Shown: positions 50,595 to 59,140 of the stretch, piece after piece
How positions within the stretch are numbered: the stretch's first letter is position 1
Layout: each line of letters starts with the position of its first letter
Origin: VRUE01 sp963737575
GTDB taxonomy: Bacteria > Actinomycetota > Thermoleophilia > Solirubrobacterales > 70-9
Length of the DNA: 64,000 nucleotides
Direction: 5' to 3'
Assembly: GCA_963737575.1 (NCBI GenBank)
Contig: CAVTTJ010000003.1
Coordinates: 62,001 to 126,000 of the forward strand
Made by a program: the position numbers and the translations under genes
The notes under the pieces: generated by a model
What the model was told of the DNA's origin: nothing
The model's input: the letters and a program-made list of their open reading frames with translations, nothing else
The model's database searches: none

Positions 50595-51545
50595 TCACTT
50601 CGAGGGGTCCAGGAGGAGCTTGCCGGAGGTGGTCCGGGCGATCAGGTCTTCGTGCGCGCGGGAGGCCTCCGAGAGCGGATAGACGCCGCCGATCGTCACC
50701 TCGAGCTCACCCGAGCCGACGGCGGCGAGAAGCTCGCCGATCATCTGCGTGGCGAGCTCGCGGCGGGCCGCCAGGAGGTGGATCAGCCAGAACCCGATCA
50801 CGGCCTTCGAGCCACGCAGCAGCCGCGCCGTCGAGACCTCTCGCTGCTCGCGCGAGGCGATCCCGAAGACAACCATCCGCCCCAGCGGCCCGAGGGCCGA
50901 GAGCTCCTCGTCGAACGCGTTGCCACCACTCATGTGGAGGACCGCGTCGACCCGGTTGCCGTCGTTGGCGGCGAGGATCTCCTCCTTCAGGCTCTCCGAG
51001 CGGGAGTCGACCGTCGCGTCGGCGCCGAGCCGCTCGACCAGCGCCCGCTTCTCCTCGCTCGAGGCGAGCCCGATCACCCGCGCCCCAGCGCGCTTCGCGA
51101 GCTGGACCGAGAGCGACCCGGTGCCGCCCGCGGCGGCCTCGACGACCACCGTCTCGCCCGGCTCGACCCGGGCGCAGAGCCGCACCAGCGACATCGCGGT
51201 CAGCCCCTGGAGGAGCAGCCCCGCGGCCTGGTCGTCGTCGACCTCGTCGGGAACCGGGACGACGAGAGCCTCCGGGACCGCGACCCTCTGGGCATAGGCG
51301 CCGCCGCCGAGCAGCGCCGCGACCCGGCGCCCGTCGGGCGCGCGGCCGCTGACCTCGCCCCCTGGCACCATCGGCAGGGTCTGCTCGGCCAGGTAGTCGT
51401 TGCGGGTGGCGTGGGTGTCGGCGAAGTTGACCCCGGCACGGGCGATATCGACGACGATCTGGCCGTCGCCGTCATCGGGATCGGGCAGGTCCACGTACTG
51501 CAGGACCTCGGGGCCGCCGAACTCCTCGATCTGAATCGCCTTCAT
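50595..51545 (-). CDS. Quinone oxidoreductase-type zinc-less alcohol dehydrogenase family protein
   Basis: A 316-residue MDR-superfamily reductase. It opens MKAIQIEEFGGPEVLQYVDL, has VPGGEVSGRAPDGRRVAALL in the substrate domain, and the NADPH-binding AAAGGTGSLSVQLAKRAGA with VIGLASSEEKRALVERLGAD. Zinc-ligand cysteines of true alcohol dehydrogenases are lacking, as in quinone oxidoreductases and enoyl reductases. It would reduce quinones or enones with NADPH. The start ATG 51545 is divergent from the PfkB gene with 75 bp between. Confidence 0.93.
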   Translation of the reverse strand: MKAIQIEEFGGPEVLQYVDLPDPDDGDGQIVVDIARAGVNFADTHATRNDYLAEQTLPMVPGGEVSGRAPDGRRVAALLGGGAYAQRVAVPEALVVPVPDEVDDDQAAGLLLQGLTAMSLVRLCARVEPGETVVVEAAAGGTGSLSVQLAKRAGARVIGLASSEEKRALVERLGADATVDSRSESLKEEILAANDGNRVDAVLHMSGGNAFDEELSALGPLGRMVVFGIASREQREVSTARLLRGSKAVIGFWLIHLLAARRELATQMIGELLAAVGSGELEVTIGGVYPLSEASRAHEDLIARTTSGKLLLDPSK

Positions 51546-51620
51546 CGCAGCCACACTATTGCGCCGCGGGGTCCGGGCGTCAGGCGAGGGCACTACCCGA
51601 CCCCCTATCCTCACGGCCTC

Positions 51621-52550
<930 letters not shown>

Positions 52551-52594
52551 CCCTGCCGCGGTCCTGACGGGGTCGTCCGAGGAGGGCGAACTGC

Positions 52595-52636
52595 GATACT
52601 GGACTCTCTACCAGTCCGGTCCGAGCAGGAGGGGTG
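52595..52636 (+). promoter_or_regulatory. gltA leader with small hairpin and purine-rich tail
   Basis: ACTGG-ACTCTCTA-CCAGT or, shifted, GGACT-CTCTACC-AGTCC can form competing short hairpins at about 52598-52615. CCGAGCAGGAG (52621-52631), identical to eleven bases before nuoN, carries the AGGAGGGG ribosome binding site of ATG 52637. GATACT at 52595-52600 is a possible -10 box. Function is inferred from position only. Confidence 0.4.
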
Positions 52637-54037
52637 ATGGCCACCGAGCAGCAGATCAGCAGTCCAGCCGGCGAGGGGGACGTCGCCTCCGGCACCGATT
52701 CACTGACAGTCACCGACAACCGGACGGGGCAGACGTACGATCTGCCGATCACCGACGGGACCGTGCGGGCGATGGACCTGCGCCAGATCAAGGTCGAGGA
52801 GAGCGAATTCGGGATGCTGTCCTACGACCCGGCATTCACCAACACAGCGTCCTGCCGCTCGGCGATCACCTACATCGACGGCGAGGCGGGGGTCCTCGAA
52901 CACCGTGGCTACTCGATCGAGCAGCTCTGCGACCGGTCGACCTTCCTCGAGGTCGCCTACCTCCTGATCTTCGGCGAGCTCCCGACCCAGCCGCAGCTCG
53001 ACCGCTGGGTCTTCGACATCACCCACCACACCTACGTCCACGAGGACCTGAAGCAGCTCTTCGAGGGCTTCCGGTACGACGCCCACCCGATGGGGATGCT
53101 GCTCGCGGGGGTCGGGGCGCTCTCGACTTTCTATCCCGACGCCAAGCAGACCGACGACCCCGAAGAGCGCTACATGGCCGCGGTCAGGCTGATCGCCAAG
53201 ATCCCGACGCTGGCCGCCTTCTCCTACCGGCACAACATGGGCTTCCCGTACGCATACCCGGACAACGACCTCAGCTACTCCGAGAACTTCCTCTCGATGA
53301 TGTTCAAAAAAACGGAAGCCCAGCACGTCCCGAAAGAGGCGCTCTCGAAAGCGCTCGACGTGCTCTTCATCCTCCACGCGGACCACGAACAGAACTGCTC
53401 GACAAACGCCGTGCGCGGGGTCGGCTCCTCCGACGTCGACCCCTACTCGGCCGTCGCCGCCGGCGTCGCGGCGCTGTACGGGCCGTTGCACGGGGGCGCC
53501 AACGAGGCGGTGCTGCGCATGTTGCGCCGGATCGAGTCCCCGGACAACATCCCCGACTTCCTCGAGCGGGTGAAGGAGCGCGAGGAGAAACTGATGGGCT
53601 TCGGCCACCGCGTCTACAAGAACTACGACCCGCGGGCGCGGATCATCCAGCAGCACATGGACGAGATCTTCGAGGCGACCGAGTACAACCCGCTGGTCGA
53701 GATCGCGCGGGAGCTCGAAAAACGCGCCCTCGAGGACGAGTACTTCACCTCGCGCAAGCTCTACCCGAACGTCGACTTCTTCTCGGGGATCATCTACGAG
53801 GCGCTCGAGATCCCGACCAACATGTTCACCGTGATCTTCGCCATCCCCCGCACCGCCGGCTGGGTCGCGCAGTGGATGGAGATGAAAGACGACCCGGAGC
53901 AGAAAATCTCCCGGCCGCGCCAGATCTACACCGGCTACCGCGAGCGGGAGTACGTCGCCGCCGCCGACCGCGATGGGCCCGAAAAAATCGTCGGGCCGCC
54001 GGCCAAACGACCCAAACGGCCGCGGCGGGGAGCGTAG
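52637..54037 (+). CDS. gltA: Citrate synthase
   Basis: A 466-residue citrate synthase of the hexameric (type II) style with the N-terminal beta domain seen from residue 23 to 60. The catalytic residues are in LHADHEQNCSTNAVRG (His), YGPLHGGANEAVLRM (His) and KLYPNVDFFSG (Asp); FGHRVYKNYDPRA and IPRTAGWVAQW complete the site. It condenses oxaloacetate and acetyl-CoA. AGGAGGGG sits just ahead of ATG 52637; the GTG three bases earlier is less likely. A very large hairpin follows the stop by 8 bp. Confidence 0.97.
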   Translation: MATEQQISSPAGEGDVASGTDSLTVTDNRTGQTYDLPITDGTVRAMDLRQIKVEESEFGMLSYDPAFTNTASCRSAITYIDGEAGVLEHRGYSIEQLCDRSTFLEVAYLLIFGELPTQPQLDRWVFDITHHTYVHEDLKQLFEGFRYDAHPMGMLLAGVGALSTFYPDAKQTDDPEERYMAAVRLIAKIPTLAAFSYRHNMGFPYAYPDNDLSYSENFLSMMFKKTEAQHVPKEALSKALDVLFILHADHEQNCSTNAVRGVGSSDVDPYSAVAAGVAALYGPLHGGANEAVLRMLRRIESPDNIPDFLERVKEREEKLMGFGHRVYKNYDPRARIIQQHMDEIFEATEYNPLVEIARELEKRALEDEYFTSRKLYPNVDFFSGIIYEALEIPTNMFTVIFAIPRTAGWVAQWMEMKDDPEQKISRPRQIYTGYREREYVAAADRDGPEKIVGPPAKRPKRPRRGA

Positions 54038-54044
54038 CTTCGCG

Positions 54045-54166
54045 AGGAGGGTCGTGGGGTGCCTCCCGCGGCGCTGGGTTCTCGCCAAAGGAGTGAGTGG
54101 CCGTCCGAGGAGGTTCCGGGGCGAGAACATGACGCCGCTTGCGGGCAGCCACCCCACGACCCTCCT
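54045..54166. terminator. Large hairpin downstream of gltA, terminator or other RNA structure
   Basis: The outer arms (54045-54061 and 54150-54166) are a perfect 17 bp inverted repeat starting AGGAGGGTCGTGGGG. Further in, TCCCGC pairs with GCGGGA with one bulged base, GGCG with CGCC, and GTTCTCGCC (54078-54086) with GGCGAGAAC (54120-54128) perfectly. So about 37 pairs form one long stem with a roughly 33-base tip. No T-run follows. It may end gltA transcription or be a MITE-like remnant; the terminator call is a guess from position. Confidence 0.5.
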
Positions 54167-54212
54167 TCCAAGGTTGCGTACGCTCCCCGACGTGGCAGCT
54201 TGGAGGTTGACC

Positions 54213-54542
54213 GTGCGGCATGGGTCCGATGTCGAGCATTCGAGCTTTGACGACCTTGGGGAGGCGGTGGCGACGATGCGGCGGCGGGCGCTCGAGATCC
54301 GTGCCGAGGGCACGGCGAAGCCGGTCGCGGCGCTGAGGGATTTCGGGCCGGGAGAACAGGTCCACGCGCGGCTGCAGCTCTCCGGGCGGGGCCTGCTGCG
54401 GAAGCCCGTCGCCGGCGTGGACCTGAAGGGCGACGGGACCTTCGTCCCCTTCCGCGGGGCGATCGGCCGCGAGGAGCTCGACCCGACCGAGTACGACACC
54501 CCCTTCGACGCGGTCCGCGAGGCCCTGGAGGCGGGCCCGTGA
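54213..54542 (+). CDS. Small hypothetical protein
   Basis: A 109-residue protein starting at GTG 54213, which has TGGAGG 6 bases upstream. The sequence is VRHGSDVEHSSFDDLGEAVA then TMRRRALEIRAEGTAKPVAA; later LRDFGPGEQVHARLQLSGRG and LDPTEYDTPFDAVREALEAG. It reads as a small alpha/beta domain with alternating charges. No signal peptide or known motif. It is translationally coupled to the next small gene (GTGA). Upstream in-frame codons run through the gltA hairpin and are unlikely to be translated. Confidence 0.7.
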   Translation: MRHGSDVEHSSFDDLGEAVATMRRRALEIRAEGTAKPVAALRDFGPGEQVHARLQLSGRGLLRKPVAGVDLKGDGTFVPFRGAIGREELDPTEYDTPFDAVREALEAGP

Positions 54543-54859
54543 GCGAGCCCGCCGAAGCCGAGATCCCGAAGGGGAGCTATGCCGCCGGGCGGCGGATCAA
54601 GCTGCCGGCGGGGGCCGAAGCTCCCTACACCGTCTTCGTCAACGGGGTCGAACAGCGCGAGGGCGCCGACTACAACATGCGGGCCGGCGAGATCGTCTTC
54701 ACCCGCCAGCTGGTCAAGGAGCGGGTCGGAACCGGACGTTGGCTGGCGATGTACCTGGGCCTGTTCGGCACCTACCGCAAGAACGAGACCGTCGACCTCC
54801 AGTTCTACCGCGGCGGCAAGGTCGAGCTCCGCTCCGACCTGCCGATCGCGCCGGACTAG
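54539..54859 (+). CDS. Small hypothetical protein
   Basis: A 106-residue protein. The GTG start overlaps the upstream stop (GTGA). GSYAAGRRIKLPAGAEAPYT, VFVNGVEQREGADYNMRAGE and VFTRQLVKERVGTGRWLAMY suggest a beta-rich domain with one short hydrophobic patch (WLAMYLGLFGTY) that could touch the membrane. NGVEQREGADY resembles phage-fibre or LysM-neighbour beta motifs only loosely. Function unknown; paired with the previous gene it forms a two-gene unit. It meets the double-VOC gene tail to tail with 4 bp overlap. Confidence 0.7.
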   Translation: MSEPAEAEIPKGSYAAGRRIKLPAGAEAPYTVFVNGVEQREGADYNMRAGEIVFTRQLVKERVGTGRWLAMYLGLFGTYRKNETVDLQFYRGGKVELRSDLPIAPD

Positions 54860-55617
54860 TCGTCGGTCTGGCCCTCCCAGATCCCCAAGGGGGAGCCCTG
54901 GGGATCGCTGAGGAACGCGATCTTGCCCTGGGGCATCTCCATCCGGACGTAGGAGCGGCCGCCGAGCTCGCCGGCCCGGTCGGCGGACTCGTCGCGGCTC
55001 TCGACGGCGAAGTACGGAATCCAGTGCGGAGGCTCGCCCTGCTGGGCGGCCATCACGCCGCCGTTGCTGCGCTCGCCTACCTTGACGATCGTGTAGGCGG
55101 CGTCATCGCCCATCGGCATCTCCTCGCTCTCCCAGCCGAACAGGGCGGTGAGGAACTCGAGCGCCGCGGCCGGGTCGGGCGAATGGAGCTCGTTCCAGGT
55201 AAGACAACCGGGCTCGTTGACCCGGGTGGCGCCGATCGACTGGCCGGCCTCCCAGATGCATAGCGCGGCTCCCGTCGGGTCCTGGAGCACGGCCATCCTC
55301 CCCGCCTCCATCACGTCGAAGGGCTCCTCGACCACGATCCCGCCGAGCTCCTTCACCCGGGCGGCGGCGTCGTCTGCGCCGGCCACGGTGACGTAGCTGT
55401 TCCAGTGCGGAGGGAATTTCTCGGTCGACGGCGAAATCGCGGCGACGCTCTCGCCGCCGACCTTGGCGACCGAGTAGACGCCTCCGCCCGGGATCTCGTT
55501 GTCTTCGAACTCCCAGCCGAGCAACGCGCCGTAGAAGGACTTCGCCGCCTCGGAGTCGGTGGTGGTCAGGTCGACCCAGCTGAAGGTCCCCGGCGCATGC
55601 TCTGTCCTGGTCCCCAT
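54856..55617 (-). CDS. Double-VOC family protein
   Basis: A 253-residue protein with two glyoxalase-like units. The first (about 10-125) begins GTFSWVDLTTTDSEAAKSFY and ends LQDPTGAALCIWEAG; the second (about 135-250) begins CLTWNELHSPDPAAALEFLT and ends SDPQGSPLGIWEGQTDD. FYGALLGWEFED is repeated as LTALFGWESEE. This is the layout of the Cfp30B-like (27 kDa) group, whose activity is not established. Metal ligands are partly missing, so a binding role is possible. Confidence 0.88.
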   Translation of the reverse strand: MGTRTEHAPGTFSWVDLTTTDSEAAKSFYGALLGWEFEDNEIPGGGVYSVAKVGGESVAAISPSTEKFPPHWNSYVTVAGADDAAARVKELGGIVVEEPFDVMEAGRMAVLQDPTGAALCIWEAGQSIGATRVNEPGCLTWNELHSPDPAAALEFLTALFGWESEEMPMGDDAAYTIVKVGERSNGGVMAAQQGEPPHWIPYFAVESRDESADRAGELGGRSYVRMEMPQGKIAFLSDPQGSPLGIWEGQTDD

Positions 55618-56418
55618 CGGCCGGCGGGAACGTTACCGGCGGCGATTGTCGATGCGACGCAGTGGTCTGGCGCATGTGAGCGGCCTACGATCTGCTCCGG
55701 GCGAGAACATTCGCGTTTCCGAGCGTGAAGCCGGTAGGTCTCGCGGCGACCGAAGTGAGACACCGCACCGACACGAAGCGGTGCAGGTGGATCTAAGTTA
55801 GAAGCTGAGCAGCCGGACGAGCTCATGCTCGACGGGCGGGATCGTCGTACCGCTTCGTGGCGTACTGCCCGTCGTCGATCGCCTTGATCTTCTCGGTGGC
55901 AACGACGGTAGTAGAGAATAGGCCTCACCAATGCAGCGTAGATGAACAGGCTCGAAACGCCTTCCCTGGTCCCAGTTGAAGGCGGTCAGGAGCACCGAGA
56001 GCACCGGATTCAACTGCTTGTCCCGGAATGGCTGCATCGACTTTGGTGGTTCCGGAGCCGACGATAGAGCTGCGGCAGACTCGCCTGGCCGACCTCCCAG
56101 GTGGCATTCACGCAAGCTGCTTCTTCCCGCAGACGGCAGGCCCTCGGTGTCGATCGCGCCCTGGCGGTCGAACTCGATCGTCAACTTGCTGAGCGGTGCG
56201 GCGGAGGGGAGCTGGCGTCGAAACCGCGGCGATACTGAGGGCGATCGGCGCAGGGCGCAGCCTTGGGAGCGCCGAGGGCGATAGTTGCGTCGATCTAGAA
56301 TGGTTGCTGCAGGATGAAGTAGCCCCGAAGGTAGACAGATGCAGCAATGACACTCTGAGATAGTGCCTCCGCGTGCAGCGAAGCCCAGGAAAGCGAAAGG
56401 GGGGGAGGAAGAGAGCGT
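55618..56418. other. 0.8 kb gap without a convincing gene
   Basis: No frame in this stretch has family similarity, a ribosome binding site and normal codon use together. The longest minus frame (55798-56184) reads as low-value sequence. In another minus frame 55829-55895 gives EKIKAIDDGQYATKRYDDP, which looks protein-like but ends at a stop soon after and has stops upstream. Base composition is less GC-rich than around it, especially 56280-56420. I read it as degraded DNA, perhaps the remnant of a gene, next to the envelope-type genes that follow. Confidence 0.5.
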
Positions 56419-57396
56419 TCAGAAGGTGGTGAGGAGGGAGCAATTGAAGACGTAGAGCAGGAGGAAGGCGATGGCGGCGAATGTCGCGACGCCGCCGATC
56501 AGCGGTTTGTCCTCGACGATGATTGCCGCAGTCGAGCGATCGTCTGCGCGATCGTAGATCAGGTACAGATAGCGGAAGACGCAGTAGAGGACCGGCGGGA
56601 TCGTCCACATCATCTGGCTGCCGATCAGCGGCGAGTTGACCGCATAGATCGAGTAGCTGATGATCGTCCCGGTGGTGACCAGGGCGACCATCTGGTCGAG
56701 GAAGGGCAGCGAGTAGTGCTCGAGGACAGGACGGCTGCTGGTCCCCTGGTGGAGCTCGGAGACCGCCTCCTGGCGGCGCTTGGTGACACCGAGGAAGAGA
56801 GCGATGAAGCCGGTGCAGAGGATCAGCCATTCCGATGCATGGGCGTCGACGGCGCTGGCCCCGGCGGCGACGCGAAGGATGAAGAGCCCGGCGAGGGTCA
56901 TCACGTCGGCGATCACGATCTGCTTCAGGCCGAGGCTGTAGGCGACCTGGGCGATCCCATAACCGACCACCATCAGTCCGACTTCCCAGTTGATTGTCGC
57001 GAAGGCGAGGGCGATCGCGAAGGCGGCGAGGACGGGGGCGATCGTCCGCGCCGCGCCCTCCGAGAGCTCGCCCGCGGCGAGCGGGCGGAACTTCTTCTTC
57101 GGGTGCTGGCGATCGAGCTCGACGTCCATCAGGTCGTTCAGGTAGTAGCCCGCGCTCGAGATCGCGCAGAACGAGATGAACGCAAGGGTGGCGAGGAGGA
57201 TGTCGTGCGGGTGGTTGAACTTGCCCGAGAAGAGCAGGCCGGCGAAGACGAAGACGTTCTTGACCCACTCCTGCGGCCGCGCCGTCTTGATCGCCGCCCG
57301 CAGCGGCGTACGGCGCGGCACCACGGGCTGGTCGGCCGCTGTTTCGGGCTCTGCGGGCACCGCGATCGTCGGCTGTTCCGAGGTGATTGTTTCCAT
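56419..57396 (-). CDS. UbiA-family prenyltransferase, decaprenyl-phosphate phosphoribosyltransferase type
   Basis: A 325-residue membrane enzyme with about nine helices. The first Asp-rich loop NDLMDVELDRQHPKKKFRPL fits UbiA and in particular the DPPR-synthase branch (NDxxDxxxDRxHPxKxxRPxA), which transfers phosphoribose to decaprenyl phosphate for arabinan precursor making. RPQEWVKNVFVFAGLLFSGK and the second loop YLIYDRADDRSTAAII agree. Residues 1-30 are hydrophilic. Related to Rv3806c-like proteins by motif. It is downstream of the ether-lipid-type genes on the same strand, 88 bp after the flavoenzyme. Confidence 0.88.
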   Translation of the reverse strand: METITSEQPTIAVPAEPETAADQPVVPRRTPLRAAIKTARPQEWVKNVFVFAGLLFSGKFNHPHDILLATLAFISFCAISSAGYYLNDLMDVELDRQHPKKKFRPLAAGELSEGAARTIAPVLAAFAIALAFATINWEVGLMVVGYGIAQVAYSLGLKQIVIADVMTLAGLFILRVAAGASAVDAHASEWLILCTGFIALFLGVTKRRQEAVSELHQGTSSRPVLEHYSLPFLDQMVALVTTGTIISYSIYAVNSPLIGSQMMWTIPPVLYCVFRYLYLIYDRADDRSTAAIIVEDKPLIGGVATFAAIAFLLLYVFNCSLLTTF

Positions 57397-57484
57397 CGTC
57401 GAGCAGCCGGGCAGGATGCGAAATGCCGCCCGGCCAGGGGAGATACCCGCGACAGGGTATCGCCGAGCGGCGGTCGGCCCGCCT

Positions 57485-59087
57485 CTACGGGTCGATCAGC
57501 ACGCCGGGGTTCATGATCGCCCCCGGGTCGAGCTCGGCCTTCGCGGCGCGGAGCGCAGCGGCAAACGGTGCCGGGCGCTGGCGGTCATACCAGGGACGGT
57601 GATCGCGGCCGACCGCGTGGTGGTGGGTGATCGTCCCGCCGCCCTCGATCACGGCCTCCGCCGCCGCCCGCTTGATCTCCCCCCACTGCTCGATCTCACC
57701 GCCCCGGACGGCGGGGGCCATCACCGTGAAGTAGGGCGCGGGCCCGTCCGGGTAGACGTGGGTGAAGCGGCAGCTCACGCGCGGAGCTCCGGGGCCCGAT
57801 GCGGGGGCGTCGGAGACCTCGCCGACCTTCGCCCTGACGGCCTCCATCGTGTTTGCGTGGAACTCCTCGAAGCGGTCCCAGGTGATTGCCGTCTCGAAGG
57901 TTTCGGAGAGGACGCCGCAGGCGACGAAGGTGTCGCGCAGGTAGGGGGCCATGAGGAAGGCCTGTCTCCAGGAACCAACGGCCGACTGCTCTGCTCCCGC
58001 TCGCCCGGGCGCTCCCGCGTCCGCGTCGGCCGGTCTTCCCCCATGCTCGCGGGCGATTTCCAAGACGATCTTCATCTGGTCGTCGACCGGGTGATGGGCG
58101 GACTCGAAGCCGAGGATCAGGAGGCTCGAGTCGCCGGAGCCGGCGCCCGTGGTCCCGGCCTCGAGGGCGTCGAGGAGGCGGCAGTTGGACGGGTGCAGCC
58201 CGGACTGGGAGATCTCGCGGACAGCGCCGGCCGCGGCGAGGAAATCGCCGAACTCGACCCCGCACGAGGCCTTGAAAGTCGGCCTGGGCCGAACCCGAAC
58301 CCAGGCCTCGGCGATCGTCCCGAGGATGCCCTCGGAGCCGATCAGCGCCCGGTCCGGGGAGGGCCCGGCCCCCGATCCGGGAAGCCGCCGGCTCTCCCAG
58401 TCCCCGCGCGGGGTGATCGCCCGCACCGACTCGACGAGGTCGTCGATGTGGGTGTAGAGGGTGGCGAAGTGGCCGCCGGCCCGGGTCGCGATCCAGCCCC
58501 CGAGGGTCGAGTACTCGAACGACTGCGGGAAGTGGCGCAGGGTCAGGCCGTGCTCGCGGAGCTGGTCCTCGAGGTGGGGGCCCGTCGCCCCGGCCTGGAT
58601 CCTCGCCGCCAGGGACTCGGGGTCGACCTCGAGCACCCGGTCGAGGCGGCGCAGGTCGAGGCTGACGAACGGGCGCTCGCCGAGCCGTCCCTCGACCCCG
58701 CCGACGACGCTCGTCCCGCCGCCGAACGGGATCACCGCCGCCCCCTCGGCCTCGCACCAGCTCAGCACGACCTCGATCTCGGACTCGTCGCGCGGGCGGG
58801 CGACGAGGTCGGGGGGGTTCTCGAACTCGCCTCGGAAGCCACGCACGAGGTCGCGCGTAGGACTTGCCGAGCGCATGCGAGACCCGCTCGTACTTCTCGT
58901 CGCTGTAGAGGTCCCCGAAACCGCTCGGGGCCTTCAACCGCGGCGGCCGGACCTCGACCTCCTCGAGCGGCACAGCCTCCTCGACCTCGCCGCCGAAACC
59001 GAGCCGGTCCCTGATCCCCGCCGCCGCCTCCTCCATCTGCGAGCGCGACGGCGCCTGGTCCTCGTACCCCCAGCCCCAATGTTTCAT
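57485..59087 (-). CDS. Alkylglycerone-phosphate-synthase-like FAD-binding oxidase, frame shift near 58860
   Basis: About 533 residues if repaired. From ATG 59087 the frame gives MKHWGWGYEDQAPS and later DEKYERVSHALGKSY, the N-terminus of AGPS enzymes. The rest lies in the next frame from RDLVRGFRGEFENPPDLVAR, with the FAD loop VIPFGGGTSVVGGV, and the AGPS hallmark GGTITHHHAVGRDHRPWYDR near the end. One extra base in TACGCGCGAC (about 58856-58866) explains the break. The family swaps the acyl chain of acyl-DHAP for a fatty alcohol, making an alkyl ether. The hairpin element at 57979-58032 is read in frame (GRPADADAGAPGRAGAEQSA). It follows the acyl-CoA reductase gene by 53 bp. Confidence 0.88.
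57979..58032 (-). repeat. Core-plus-arms hairpin element inside the flavoenzyme gene
   Basis: On the minus strand the arms are CGGCCGAC and GTCGGCCG, perfect complements (plus 57979-57986 and 58025-58032). The 38-base loop begins GCGGACGCGGGAGCG and ends GAGCGGGAGCAGAGCA, matching the head and tail of the nuoD and nuoI elements. It encodes an Ala/Gly-rich stretch inside the enzyme, in frame, roughly residues 352-370 of the repaired protein. Confidence 0.78.
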
Positions 59088-59140
59088 CCCGGCACCGTGC
59101 CATCAGCGAACTCGCTCGGCCTGGAGGGCGATTTCTCCCT

